A stretch of 64,000 nt of DNA from Jannaschia sp. Os4 (GTDB taxonomy: Bacteria; Pseudomonadota; Alphaproteobacteria; Rhodobacterales; Rhodobacteraceae): the NCBI RefSeq assembly GCF_016820245.1, contig NZ_JAFCAR010000004.1, positions 496,001 to 560,000 of the forward strand. The letters run 5' to 3'. A program made the position numbers and the translations under genes. The notes beneath the pieces were generated by a model. The model made no database searches. It had not been told where the DNA came from and worked only from the letters and a program-made list of their open reading frames with translations. This document shows, piece after piece, positions 29,843-38,932 of this stretch (positions are counted from its first letter, which is position 1; the number at the start of each line of letters is the position of its first letter).

Positions 29843-30754
29843 TCACAGCATCAGCTGGTAGCTCTCGGGCACCCAGCGGAACGTGTCGTCCGCCGCCCGC
29901 TCGACGTAGCCCACCGCTGGGAACGGCATGTGGTAGCCCACCATCGGCATCCGCTCGTCCGCGACCATGCCCAGCACCCGGCGGCGCGTCTCGGCGGCGG
30001 CGGCCTTGTCCATGTCGAAGCGCACCTCCCAGTCCGGGTGCGCCAGCGACCAGACGTAGTGGTTCGTCATGTCCGCCGTCAGCAGCGCCTGCGCGTCGCC
30101 CGAGGACATGCGGTAGCCCATCATCCCCGGCGTGTGGCCGAACATCGCCACCGCCGTCAGGCCCGGCGCCACCTCGGCCCCGTCGGCGATCAGCTCGAAC
30201 CGGTCCTCCAGCGCGGCGACGTTGTCGGGCAGCCCCTGCTCGCGCCACGCGGCCATCTCGGCCTCGCCCGTCACGTAGCGGACGTCGCCGAAGGTCGGCT
30301 CGCCGTCGCGCATCAGCCCGCCGACATGGTCGCCGTGCATGTGGGTGATGACCACGGTGGTCACGTCGCCCGGCGCCACGCCCGCGCTCTCCAAGGCGGC
30401 GGTTATGCCGTCGGCGTTCAGGCCGGTGTCGAACAGGACGACTTGGTCGCCGGTGCGCACGACCGTGGGCTGGAAGAAGAACTGCGACTTGTCCGTGGGG
30501 ATGAAGGCGTCCTGCGAGACCTGCGCGAAGGTGTCGGCATCGACGTTCATGCCGAACGTCTCCTGCTGGTCGCCCTCGCGGGTGGCCGTGCCCGCCAGCA
30601 GGACCGAGACGCCGAGGTCGCCCAGCGAGAACGAGCGCGACAGGCCGGCGGTCGGCGGGCCACCGGCGTGGGCGTCGGCGGCGGCGACCTGCGGCAGCGC
30701 GGCGGCGGCGGGGATGGCGGCGGAGGCGGCGAGCGCTTGGCGGCGGGTGAGCAT
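29843..30754 (-). CDS. exported MBL-fold metallohydrolase
   Basis: The 303-residue protein has a Tat-like signal (TRRQALAASAAIPAAAALPQVA) and the metallo-beta-lactamase metal site HMHGDHVGG at 138-146, with a further His in MFGHTPGMMGYRM and GYHMPFP. The closest recognisable groups are lactonase/quorum-quenching-like and flavonoid-type MBL hydrolases exported to the periplasm. The substrate cannot be named. It is convergent with the YHS gene and diverges from gltX across 129 bp. Confidence 0.85.
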   Translation of the reverse strand: MLTRRQALAASAAIPAAAALPQVAAADAHAGGPPTAGLSRSFSLGDLGVSVLLAGTATREGDQQETFGMNVDADTFAQVSQDAFIPTDKSQFFFQPTVVRTGDQVVLFDTGLNADGITAALESAGVAPGDVTTVVITHMHGDHVGGLMRDGEPTFGDVRYVTGEAEMAAWREQGLPDNVAALEDRFELIADGAEVAPGLTAVAMFGHTPGMMGYRMSSGDAQALLTADMTNHYVWSLAHPDWEVRFDMDKAAAAETRRRVLGMVADERMPMVGYHMPFPAVGYVERAADDTFRWVPESYQLML

Positions 30755-30883
30755 GCGGGGTCTCCCTGTGTGTGACCGGGTGGAGTTAGCGCGCGCGGCG
30801 CGGCTGTCCGCATCACGCCCGCGCGAGGGTGGACTTGCGCCGCCGCCCCCCGCATATCGCGCCCCGCGCCTCAGGAGCCTGCA

Positions 30884-32206
30884 ATGACCGTCACCCGCTT
30901 CGCCCCCTCGCCCACCGGCCACATCCACGTGGGCAACCTGCGCACGGCGCTGATGAACTGGATGATCGCGCGGAAGAGCGGCGGCACCTTCATCCTGCGG
31001 ATCGACGACACGGACGCGGAGCGGTCCAAGGAGGAATACGTCGACGCGATCCGCGCCGACCTCGAATGGCTGGGCCTGACATGGGACCGGGAGGAGCGGC
31101 AGTCGGCGCGGCTGGACCGCTATGCGGCGGCGGCGGACGCGCTGCGCGCGCAGGGGCGGCTCTACGAGGCGTGGGAGACGCCGACGGAGCTGGACCTCAA
31201 GCGCAAGAAGCAGTTGAACATGGGGCGCCCGCCCGTCTACGACCGCGCCGCGCTGGACCTGTCGGAGGACGAGAAGGCCGCCCTGCGCGCCGAGCGGGGC
31301 GACGGCGTCTGGCGGTTCAAGCTGGACCGCGCGCGGATCGAGTGGACCGACGGCATCCTCGGCGACCTGTCGATCGACGCGGCCTCGGTCTCCGACCCCG
31401 TGCTGATCCGCGCGGACGGTCAGGTGCTCTACACCATCGCGTCGGTGGTGGACGACACCGAGATGGGCGTCACGGACGTGGTGCGCGGCTCGGACCACGT
31501 CACGAACACCGCGACGCAGATCCAGATCATGGCCGCGCTGGGCCACGACCACCCGCGCTTCGCGCACCACTCCCTGCTGACCGGGCCGGGGGGCGAGGGG
31601 CTGTCGAAGCGGCTGGGCTCGCTCTCGGTCCGCCAGATGCGCGAGGCGGGGGTGGAGCCGATGGCGCTGCTGTCGCTCTTGGCGCGGCTCGGCTCGTCCC
31701 AGCCGGTCGAGCTGCGCGACACGCCGGAGGAGCTGGCGGAGGCGTTCGACCTGTCGACCTTCGGCTCGGCCCCCACCAAGTTCGACGAGGCGGACCTGCG
31801 CCCGCTCACGGCGGAGGTGCTGCAGCGCGCGCCGGTCGCGGCGGTGGACGCCGACCTCGCGGCGGCGGGCGTGCCGGAGGAGATGCGCGCGCCCTTCTGG
31901 GCGGTGATGCGCGAGAACGTCGGCACCCGCGCCGAGATCGCGGAATGGTGGGCGCTGGCCCGCGACGGGGCGACGCCGCTGGTGGCCGACGAGGACCGGG
32001 ATTTCGTGGCCGAGGCATTCGGGATGCTGGGCGAGCCGCCCTACGACGCCTCCACGTGGTCGGACTGGACCGGGCGGGTGAAGGAGGCCACGGGGCGCAA
32101 GGGCAAGGGCCTGTTCAAGCCGCTGCGGCAGGCGGTGACGGGCCGCGCGTCGGGGCCGGACATGGGTGACCTGATGCCGCTGCTGCAGGCGAAGCCGAAG
32201 CTCTAG
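30884..32206 (+). CDS. gltX: glutamate-tRNA ligase (GltX paralogue type)
   Basis: The 440-residue class I enzyme charges tRNA-Glu. The HIGH-like motif is TGHIHVGNLRTALMNW (13-17 core), RIDDTDAERSKEEYVDAI binds the acceptor, and the second signature is GEGLSKRLGSLSV, a variant of KLSKR in which the first lysine is replaced by Gly. Alphaproteobacteria often have two GltX proteins, one possibly charging tRNA-Gln; this short form could be either. It overlaps the convergent small gene by 4 bp. Confidence 0.92.
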   Translation: MTVTRFAPSPTGHIHVGNLRTALMNWMIARKSGGTFILRIDDTDAERSKEEYVDAIRADLEWLGLTWDREERQSARLDRYAAAADALRAQGRLYEAWETPTELDLKRKKQLNMGRPPVYDRAALDLSEDEKAALRAERGDGVWRFKLDRARIEWTDGILGDLSIDAASVSDPVLIRADGQVLYTIASVVDDTEMGVTDVVRGSDHVTNTATQIQIMAALGHDHPRFAHHSLLTGPGGEGLSKRLGSLSVRQMREAGVEPMALLSLLARLGSSQPVELRDTPEELAEAFDLSTFGSAPTKFDEADLRPLTAEVLQRAPVAAVDADLAAAGVPEEMRAPFWAVMRENVGTRAEIAEWWALARDGATPLVADEDRDFVAEAFGMLGEPPYDASTWSDWTGRVKEATGRKGKGLFKPLRQAVTGRASGPDMGDLMPLLQAKPKL

Positions 32207-32508
32207 GGCGCGGCGCGTCCGTCGTCGCCGTCCGACCCCTTCGTTCCGGCGAAGGTGCCCGAGGCGAAGAGGCCGAACCGGACGGTGCCCGCGATGGCGT
32301 CGCCATCCACGGTGCCATCGAACTTCAGCGTCATCGGCATCGGCCGGTCGATCTTCGTGGCCCACCGAAGGCGCGCGCCGTCGCGGGACAGGTCCGCCAT
32401 TGGGCCGGACCCCGCCTTACCCTCCATTGTCCCGCCGTCGTGGTCGACGCGGAGGGTGGCCGGGATTTCCCCCGTGGGGGCGGAGATGCGGATGTGCCAG
32501 ATGTCCAT
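32203..32508 (-). CDS. conserved small protein (101 aa), unknown
   Basis: The protein looks like a single small beta-rich domain: IRISAPTGEIPATLRVDHDGGTMEGKAGSGPMADLSRDGARLRWATKID, then a second strand set MTLKFDGTVDGDAIAGTVRFGLFASGTFAG. The repeating G-T-V-D pattern resembles lipocalin-like or DUF-type barrel proteins of unknown role. The ATG at 32508 has GGAGGG about 7 bases ahead. It is convergent with gltX. The 18 bases upstream are identical to those before the gene at 46342. Confidence 0.6.
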   Translation of the reverse strand: MDIWHIRISAPTGEIPATLRVDHDGGTMEGKAGSGPMADLSRDGARLRWATKIDRPMPMTLKFDGTVDGDAIAGTVRFGLFASGTFAGTKGSDGDDGRAAP

Positions 32509-32630
32509 GCGCCCTCCCTGCCCCGGGCCCATGCCGGGCGCACCCGTGCCGCCACGTCGCAAACGGTGTCGTGTTCGGGCTTGATCCGTCGCCGCGTCCA
32601 TCGTCCCCTCGCCCCCGAGGGAGGGCGACC

Positions 32631-35048
32631 ATGGCCAAGCTGGACGACCAATACCGCGTGGTGATCATCGGGGGCGGCGTGGTGGGGACCTCCGTGCTCT
32701 ACCACCTCGCCAAGATGGGCTGGACGGACGTGACCCTTCTGGAGCGCAAGGTGCTGACCGCCGGGTCGTCGTGGCACGCGGCGGGCGGGGTCCACGCGCT
32801 GAACGCCGACCCGAACATCGCCGCGCTGCAGGCCTACACGATCGACCTGCTGCCGAAGATCGAGGCCGAGAGCGGGCAGGACATCGGGTTCCACATGACC
32901 GGGGGCCTGACGCTGGCGGGGACGCCGGAGCGGTGGGAATGGCTGCAATCGGCCTACCGCGTGTTCCAGACGATGGGGATCACCGACTGCGAGCTGATCG
33001 ACGCGGCGGAGGCGGGGCGGCGGTGCCCGGTCATGTCCACCGACGGCGTGCTGGGCGCCCTCTGGGCGGACCGGGAGGGCTATGTCGACACGACGGGCAC
33101 GGTGCATGCCTACGCGAAGGCCGCCGTGAAGAACGGCGCGACCTACCACGAGAACGTCAAGGTCGAGGGGCTGACGCAGGTCCATGACGGCTGGATCGTC
33201 CACACGGACCGGGGCGACGTCCGCACCGAGCACGTCGTCAACGCCGCCGGCCTCTGGGCCAAGCAGGTCGGGCGCATGGCGGGGATCGAGCTGCCGGTCT
33301 CGCCGCTCAACCACCACTACCTCATCAGCGACAGCATCCCGGCCTTGGAGCAGCTCGACTTCGAGGTGCCGATGACCGTGGACCTCGAGGGGTTCACCTA
33401 CATGCGGCAGGACCAGAAGGGGATGCTCTTGGGCATCTACGAGGTCGACCACCAGCATTGGAACATGGACGGCGCCCCGTGGGAGTACGGGTTCGAGCTG
33501 CAGCAGGAGGACCCCGACCGGATCGAGCGCGAGCTGGTCATGGGGTTCGAGCGCTACCCGGCGCTGCAGGATGTGGGCGTCAAGACGTGGGTGAACGGCG
33601 CCTTCACCTTCTCGCCCGACGGCAACCCGCTGGTCGGTCCCGTGGACGGCAAGCCCGGCTACTGGTGCGCCTGCGCGGTCATGGCGGGCTTCCTGCAGGG
33701 CGGCGGCGTGGGCAAGTCCTTGGCCGAGTGGATCGTCGAAGGGGAACCCGAGGCGGACGTGTTCGGCATGGACGTGGCCCGCTACGGCGCCTTCGCCGAG
33801 AACCGCCGCTTCATCCGCGAGACGACGGGGCAGTTCTACTCCCGCCGCTTCGTCATGTCCTATCCGAACGAGCAGCTGCCCGCCGGGCGCCCGCTCAAGG
33901 TCTCCGGGGCCCACGGCGAGATGACCGCCGCGGGCGCGCGCTGGGGCGCGTCCTACGGGCTGGAGGTGCCGCTCTACTTCGCGCCCTCCGGGTTCGAGGA
34001 GGGGCTGACGCTGCGCCGCTCCAACGCCCACGAGATCGTCGCCGCCGAGCACCGCGCCATCCGCGAGGGCGTGGGCCTGCTCGACATCACCGGCTTCTCC
34101 CGCTTCGTGGTGGAGGGACCGAAGGCCGCCGAATGGCTCGACCGCTTGATGGCGTCCAAGCTGCCCGCGCCGGGCCGGGCGCGCCTCGCCCCGATGCTGT
34201 CGCCCGCCGGAAAGCTGAAGGGCGACCTGACGGTCTTCAACTGGGGCGACGGGACCTACTGGATCATGGGATCCTACTACCTGCGCGACTGGCACCTGCG
34301 CTGGTTCCACGACCACGCCGCCGCGGGCGCGACGGTGCGCGACATCTCGGACATGGTGCAGGGCTTCTCGCTCTCGGGGCCGAACGCGACCCGCGTGATG
34401 GAGCGCGCCGCCGAGATGGCGGACGGGGCCGCCTTCGCCCTGCCCTTCATGGGCTGCGGCGACTTCGACCTCGGCCTGCACCGCGCGCGGGTGGGCCGGA
34501 TCAGCGTGACGGGCGAGCTGGGCTACGAGATCCACGTCCGCGCCACCGAGCACGCGACGCTGCGCCGCCTGCTCCTCGAGGCGGGCGAGGGACTGGGGAT
34601 ACGCGAGGTCGGGTTCAACGCGCTGAACACCACGCGGCTGGAGAAGTCCTTCGGCATCTGGAGCCGCGAGTTCACGCAGGGCTACACCCCCGCCGAGACC
34701 GGCATGGACCGCTGGATCGACTGGGGGAAGGACTTCGTCGGGCGCGAGGCCGCGCTGCGCGAGCACAACGCCGGACCGTCGCGCCGGATCGTGACCATGG
34801 CGCTGGCCGAGGGCGACGCGGAGGCCACGGGCTACGAGCCGATCTGGCAGGGCGGCCGACAGGTGGGCTTCGTCACCTCGGGCGGCTTCGGGCACACGGT
34901 GGGCCGGTCGCTCGCGATGGGGATGGTGGAGGCGGACCTTTCCGCGCCGGGCACGGCGCTCACCGCCCACATCGTCGGCGTGGAGCGGGAGGTGGAGGTG
35001 CTCGCGCCCTCGCCCTACGACCCGCAGGGCCGGGCGATGCGGGGATGA
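32631..35048 (+). CDS. FAD oxidoreductase with C-terminal GcvT domain (dimethylglycine/sarcosine dehydrogenase type)
   Basis: The 805-residue protein has an N-terminal DAO-type FAD fold (VVIIGGGVVGTSVLYHLAKMG, 10-30) and the covalent-FAD motif AGSSWHAAGG, where the His attaches FAD in dimethylglycine and sarcosine dehydrogenases. From about residue 430 it carries a GcvT-like folate domain ending in GFVTSGGFGHTVGRSLAMGMV. Such enzymes oxidise N-methyl groups and pass formaldehyde to tetrahydrofolate. Substrate could be dimethylglycine, sarcosine or a related methylated amine. GAGGGAGG precedes the ATG at 32631. Confidence 0.88.
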   Translation: MAKLDDQYRVVIIGGGVVGTSVLYHLAKMGWTDVTLLERKVLTAGSSWHAAGGVHALNADPNIAALQAYTIDLLPKIEAESGQDIGFHMTGGLTLAGTPERWEWLQSAYRVFQTMGITDCELIDAAEAGRRCPVMSTDGVLGALWADREGYVDTTGTVHAYAKAAVKNGATYHENVKVEGLTQVHDGWIVHTDRGDVRTEHVVNAAGLWAKQVGRMAGIELPVSPLNHHYLISDSIPALEQLDFEVPMTVDLEGFTYMRQDQKGMLLGIYEVDHQHWNMDGAPWEYGFELQQEDPDRIERELVMGFERYPALQDVGVKTWVNGAFTFSPDGNPLVGPVDGKPGYWCACAVMAGFLQGGGVGKSLAEWIVEGEPEADVFGMDVARYGAFAENRRFIRETTGQFYSRRFVMSYPNEQLPAGRPLKVSGAHGEMTAAGARWGASYGLEVPLYFAPSGFEEGLTLRRSNAHEIVAAEHRAIREGVGLLDITGFSRFVVEGPKAAEWLDRLMASKLPAPGRARLAPMLSPAGKLKGDLTVFNWGDGTYWIMGSYYLRDWHLRWFHDHAAAGATVRDISDMVQGFSLSGPNATRVMERAAEMADGAAFALPFMGCGDFDLGLHRARVGRISVTGELGYEIHVRATEHATLRRLLLEAGEGLGIREVGFNALNTTRLEKSFGIWSREFTQGYTPAETGMDRWIDWGKDFVGREAALREHNAGPSRRIVTMALAEGDAEATGYEPIWQGGRQVGFVTSGGFGHTVGRSLAMGMVEADLSAPGTALTAHIVGVEREVEVLAPSPYDPQGRAMRG

Positions 35049-35082
35049 GGCGCGCGCCGTTGGGCCGCCATCGGGTCGGGCG

Positions 35083-36357
35083 ATGACCTTCGACGCGATC
35101 GTGCTGGGGGCCGGGGTGATCGGCGCGGCCACGGCCTACGAGCTGGCCAAGGACGGCCTGCGCGTCTGCGTGGTGGACAAGGGCGCGGTGGGCGGCGGCT
35201 CGACCTCCTCCTCCTCGGCGGTGGTGCGGACCTTCTACTCGACCCACGCCGCCTGCGCCTTGGCCCACGAGGGGTTCCACGCATGGGACCGCTTCGCCGA
35301 CCACGTGGGCCGCGTGCCCGGCCCGGTGGCGCGGCTCTACGCGCGCGGCGCGGTGGTGATGAAGACCCCCGGCAACGACGGCCTGCGCGGCGCGATGGCG
35401 ATGTCGCGGGACCTGTCGATCCCCTACGACGAGTGGGACGCGGCCCGGCTGGCCGAGGCGCTGCCGCATTACGACCTCGCCTCCTACGCCCCCTGCCGCC
35501 GCCCCGAGGACGCGGGCTTCGCCGAGCCGAACGGCGCGCGGATCGAGGGCGCGGTGTTCTGGCCCCGCTCCGGCTGGGTGGACGACCCGCAGCTTGCGGC
35601 GCGCAACCTGATGGACGCGGCGGTGCGCGAGGGCGCGGCGGTGCGGCGCGGCACGGTGGTGGCCGTCCGCCGGGGCGACCGGGTGGAGGGCGTCACCCTC
35701 GACGACGGGACGCGGATCGACGCCCCGGTCCTCGTCCTCTGCGCCGGGCCGTGGAGCCGGACGGTGCTGGCGATGGCGGGCGTGGACGACCTGCGGGTCG
35801 GGGTGCGCCCGCTGCGGCAGGAATGCGCGCACGTCCCCCCGCCGCCCGGCATCGACGTGGACGCCCTCCCCGTCGTCTCGGACGACGACGTGGGCGTCTA
35901 CATGAAGCCGGGCCGGACGCTGGCCATCGGCACCCAAGGCCCGCCCTGCGACCCGGAGGTGGAGGAGGATCCGGACGCCTTCGACCGCTCGCCCACCGAC
36001 CAGTGGACCGCGCAGGTGATGCGCTACGCCCAGCGGGTGCCGACCTTGGGCATCCCGTCCCGCATGGCGGGGGTGACGGACCTCTACGACGCGTCGGACG
36101 ACTGGCTCCCGATCTACGACCGCGCCGCGCTGCCGGGCCTGTTCCTCGCCTGCGGCTCGTCCGGCAACCAGTTCAAGAACGCGCCCGTGGCGGGCTGGCT
36201 GATGGCCCGGCTCGTGGCGCATCAGGCGGCGGGGGGCGACCACGACGCCCGCCCGCTGTCGCTCGTCCTGCCCCGCACCGGCGCGACGCTCGACCTCTCC
36301 GCCTTCTCGCGCCGCCGTCCTCCGACGGCGGCCTCCTCCTTCTCCGTGCTAGGATAG
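35083..36357 (+). CDS. DAO-family FAD-dependent oxidoreductase
   Basis: The 424-residue protein opens with VLGAGVIGAATAYELAKDGL, a Rossmann FAD motif, has GGGSTSSSSAVVRTFYS, and a C-terminal FLACGSSGNQFKNAPVAGW typical of sarcosine/glycine oxidase relatives. It lacks a GcvT domain. It sits 34 bp below the dimethylglycine-type dehydrogenase and probably oxidises a related N-methyl or amino compound. A perfect hairpin (36311-36332) lies inside its last codons. Confidence 0.85.
   Translation: MTFDAIVLGAGVIGAATAYELAKDGLRVCVVDKGAVGGGSTSSSSAVVRTFYSTHAACALAHEGFHAWDRFADHVGRVPGPVARLYARGAVVMKTPGNDGLRGAMAMSRDLSIPYDEWDAARLAEALPHYDLASYAPCRRPEDAGFAEPNGARIEGAVFWPRSGWVDDPQLAARNLMDAAVREGAAVRRGTVVAVRRGDRVEGVTLDDGTRIDAPVLVLCAGPWSRTVLAMAGVDDLRVGVRPLRQECAHVPPPPGIDVDALPVVSDDDVGVYMKPGRTLAIGTQGPPCDPEVEEDPDAFDRSPTDQWTAQVMRYAQRVPTLGIPSRMAGVTDLYDASDDWLPIYDRAALPGLFLACGSSGNQFKNAPVAGWLMARLVAHQAAGGDHDARPLSLVLPRTGATLDLSAFSRRRPPTAASSFSVLG
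36311..36332 (+). repeat. hairpin inside the 3' end of the DAO-type gene
   Basis: GCCGCCGTC and GACGGCGGC are perfect 9-bp arms with loop CTCC, lying entirely in coding sequence 25 bp before the stop. It may be an attenuator or mRNA-end element. Confidence 0.5.
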
Positions 36358-36361
36358 CCCC

Positions 36362-36460
36362 ATGACCGGACGCCACCGCCCCGACCCCGCGCTCCCGCCG
36401 ACGGACCTCCACGCCCTCGGCGGCCTAGGCGGTCCGGCGCCCCTGCGGCGGGTGGCGTAG
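36362..36460 (+). CDS. short reading frame (32 aa), doubtful
   Basis: An ATG just 5 bases past the DAO-type stop opens 32 codons ending TAG at 36460, 4 bases before the BKACE start. It is Pro/Arg/Leu-rich with no membrane segment or clear ribosome site. It fills the gap neatly and may be translated by reinitiation, but could equally be chance. Confidence 0.2.
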   Translation: MTGRHRPDPALPPTDLHALGGLGGPAPLRRVA

Positions 36461-36464
36461 GGTC

Positions 36465-37385
36465 ATGGCCCGCCGCCGCCCCGTCATCGTCACGGCCGCG
36501 CTGACCGGCGCGATCCACACGCCGTCGATGTCGCCGCACCTCCCCGTCTCCCCGGGGGAGATCGTCGCCGAGGGCGAGCGCGCGGCGGCGGCGGGGGCGG
36601 CCATCCTGCACGTCCACGCGCGCGGCCTAGACGGGCGGCCCGACCAGTCGGCGGAGGCCTTCGCGCCGATCCTGCCGGGGCTCAAGGCGACGGGGGCTGT
36701 GGTGAACGTCACGACGGGCGGCTCGCCCTTCATGTCCGTCGAGGAGCGGGTCGGGCCGGCGGCGCGGTGGGCGCCGGAACTGGCGTCGCTGAACATGGGG
36801 TCGATGAACTTCGGCCTCTACCCGATGCTGGACCGCTTCGACCCCGAGGGGTGGGAGCGGGACCATCTGGAGGGCAGCCGTGACCTCGTGTTCCGCAACA
36901 CGTTCAAGGACATAGAGCACGTCCTCGAAACCTGCTCGGCCAATGGCACGCGGTTCGAGTTCGAGTGCTACGACACCGCGCATCTCTACAACCTGCGCCA
37001 CTTCGCGGACCGGGGCCTCGTCGCCAAGCCCTTGTTCGTGCAGGCGGTCCTCGGCCTGCTGGGCGGGATCGGGACGCATCCGGACGACTTCGGCCACATG
37101 CGGCGGACGGCGGAGCGGCTGTTCGGCGGGGACCACGTGTTCAGCGCGCTGGGCGCGGGGGCGGCGCAGATGCGGGTGGCGGCCATGTCGTTGGCATCGC
37201 AGGGGAATGTCCGCGTGGGGCTGGAGGATTCCCTGTGGGCCGGGCCGGGCGAGATGGCGACCTCGTCCGCGGTGCAGGTGGAGCAGGCCCGCGCGATGGT
37301 GGAGGCGATGGGGATGCGGCTCGCGACGCCGGACGAGGCGCGGGAGATGCTGGGCCTCAAGGGCGCGGATGCGGTGAACTTCTGA
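36465..37385 (+). CDS. beta-keto acid cleavage enzyme (BKACE, DUF849)
   Basis: The 306-residue TIM-barrel enzyme cleaves a beta-keto acid with acetyl-CoA into acetoacetate and a CoA ester or amine product. The metal ligands are the two His of LHVHARG (49-51), AALTGAIHTPSMSP opens the barrel, and NVTTGGSPFMSVEERV plus DTAHLYNLRHFADRGLV and VGLEDSLW are family signatures. Its position after two methylamine-type dehydrogenases suggests carnitine- or betaine-related substrates such as 3-dehydrocarnitine, an inference from neighbours. Other BKACE substrates are possible. Confidence 0.87.
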   Translation: MARRRPVIVTAALTGAIHTPSMSPHLPVSPGEIVAEGERAAAAGAAILHVHARGLDGRPDQSAEAFAPILPGLKATGAVVNVTTGGSPFMSVEERVGPAARWAPELASLNMGSMNFGLYPMLDRFDPEGWERDHLEGSRDLVFRNTFKDIEHVLETCSANGTRFEFECYDTAHLYNLRHFADRGLVAKPLFVQAVLGLLGGIGTHPDDFGHMRRTAERLFGGDHVFSALGAGAAQMRVAAMSLASQGNVRVGLEDSLWAGPGEMATSSAVQVEQARAMVEAMGMRLATPDEAREMLGLKGADAVNF

Positions 37386-37404
37386 GCGGCATCAAGGGGA
37401 TGCG

Positions 37405-37479
37405 TGGTGCCCGGGGGCGGAATCGAACCACCGACACGCGGATTTTCAATCCGCTGCTCTACCCCTGAGCTACCCGGGC
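37405..37479 (-). tRNA. tRNA-Phe, anticodon GAA
   Basis: The minus strand gives acceptor GCCCGGG against CCCGGGC, D arm GCTC/GAGC, anticodon loop TTGAAAA (GAA), and a T arm with GGTTCGATTCC, ending in A-CCA. It lies downstream of yacG, 182 bp away, the order expected in this family. Confidence 0.96.
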
Positions 37480-37661
37480 GCCGGGGACGGATGATCCGTC
37501 GGGTGGGCGCGGGATAGAGCGGGCCGTCCGGGGTGTCCAGACCCCTTGGGGACGGCGGCGGCCTTCACGTTTCGTACGGAGCCCGGAGGCCCTTCTTCAC
37601 GGATTGTGCGAAGATCCGGCGGCTCCACGCGGCCCCCTTCGCCGCGCTGCGGCATGGCCGG

Positions 37662-37856
37662 TCAGTGCTTCGGCGGATCCTCGAGCGCCGAGCGGCGCTC
37701 GATCTCGTCGGCGGCCTCCTCGGCGTCGGCGGGGTCGGACGAGGGTATGGCGTAGGCGCCGGTCACCCACTTGCCGAGGTCCACGTCGGCGCAGCGGGCC
37801 GAGCAGAAGGGGCGATACTTGGCGACCGTCTCGCGGTCGCAGATGGGGCAGCTCAT
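37662..37856 (-). CDS. yacG: DNA gyrase inhibitor YacG (zinc protein)
   Basis: The 64-residue protein has a four-cysteine zinc site: Cys3, Cys6 (CPIC), Cys18 and Cys22 (FCSARC), followed by DLGKWVTGAYAIP, the conserved core. YacG binds GyrB and blocks DNA binding. An acidic tail (DPADAEEAADEIERR) follows. Its ATG overlaps the RNase G stop by 4 bp, so it is translated from the same message. Confidence 0.93.
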   Translation of the reverse strand: MSCPICDRETVAKYRPFCSARCADVDLGKWVTGAYAIPSSDPADAEEAADEIERRSALEDPPKH

Positions 37857-38863
37857 AGGACCTCCGAGATGGGCCGACGCTCGCGCTTGCGGGTCAACTC
37901 CAGATGGCCGAGCGGGGTCCATCCGATCACGTTGGTGTCCACCGGGCAGGCGCGGGCGGCGACCTTGAAGGCGGTCTCGATCTGGCGGCGCTCGCCCTTG
38001 GGCACGGGGGCGCAGTCGATCACGACCTGCCCGCCAAGGCCCCGCAAGCGGAGTTGGCGCATCAGGTCGCGCGCGCAGGCGAGGTTGGCCTTGAGGCCCG
38101 ACGCGCCGCCGCCGGGCGCGTTGACGTCGACGGCGACGAGGGCGCGGGTCGGCTCGACGTGGTAGGTGGCGTCGCGGACCTGCACTTCCGCCGAGCGGAG
38201 CGCGTCGAGCAGGTCTGCGGCGCGGTCCCAGTCCTCGGAGACGTCCGCGACGTCGGCCCAGTCGCGCCACGCCGCCTCGTGCGCGTCGGGGGCGGCGAGG
38301 AGGAGGGTGGGGTCGCGCGCGTCGTCCTGCATGATCGCCTGCGCGGTGCGCCACGTCAGTTCGATGTCGTCCATGACGTCCGCCGGGTCCGCCTCGGCGG
38401 AGGCGGTGCGGAGGATGGCGCCGGTGTCGCCCGGCTCGGGGATCGCATCGTGGATCGTGGCGAGGAGGTCGGCGCGCACCTCCTCGTCGCGGATGGAGCG
38501 GGCGACGTTGAGGCCGGGCGCGCCGGGGGTAACGAGCACGTGGCGGGAGCGGATGGCGATGCGGTCGGTCAGGGGGACGGCCTTGCCCGGCTCGGGCCAG
38601 CCGGTGACCTGCACGGTGAGGGTCTCGCCGGGCTTGCGGCCGCGGGTGCCGCGCAGGAAGCCGGTGGTGCCGGGAAGGCGGACGAACACGCCGCCGAGGC
38701 CCTTGGGGGCGCGGTCGACCACGCCGCGCAGGATGGCGCCGGGGCCGAGGTCGGCATCCGCGCCGTCGATGAGGAGGTCGTCGAGGCGGCCTCCGACCAG
38801 CTTGGCGGCGGCGGGGCGGCCGTCGTGATGGCCGAGGACGATCTGGGACGTGGGTGCGGTCAT
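37853..38863 (-). CDS. ribonuclease E/G family protein (RNase G-like, short)
   Basis: The 336-residue protein lacks the long RNase E scaffold. An S1-like start (GPGAILRGVVDRAPKGLGGVFVRLPGTTGFLRG) precedes the DNase I-like catalytic domain with the metal acids in LVAVDVNAPGG and GLGGQVVIDCAPVPKGE. It lies between maf and yacG, its usual company in this order, and probably processes 16S rRNA or degrades mRNA 5' ends. The ATG at 38863 follows CCCCCC with no strong ribosome site. Confidence 0.85.
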   Translation of the reverse strand: MTAPTSQIVLGHHDGRPAAAKLVGGRLDDLLIDGADADLGPGAILRGVVDRAPKGLGGVFVRLPGTTGFLRGTRGRKPGETLTVQVTGWPEPGKAVPLTDRIAIRSRHVLVTPGAPGLNVARSIRDEEVRADLLATIHDAIPEPGDTGAILRTASAEADPADVMDDIELTWRTAQAIMQDDARDPTLLLAAPDAHEAAWRDWADVADVSEDWDRAADLLDALRSAEVQVRDATYHVEPTRALVAVDVNAPGGGASGLKANLACARDLMRQLRLRGLGGQVVIDCAPVPKGERRQIETAFKVAARACPVDTNVIGWTPLGHLELTRKRERRPISEVL

Positions 38864-38932
38864 GGGGGGGATGTAGGGGATGGGGCGGGGGAGGCCCATC
38901 CTGCGATTGTTCGGTGTGCCCGCGCGATACGG

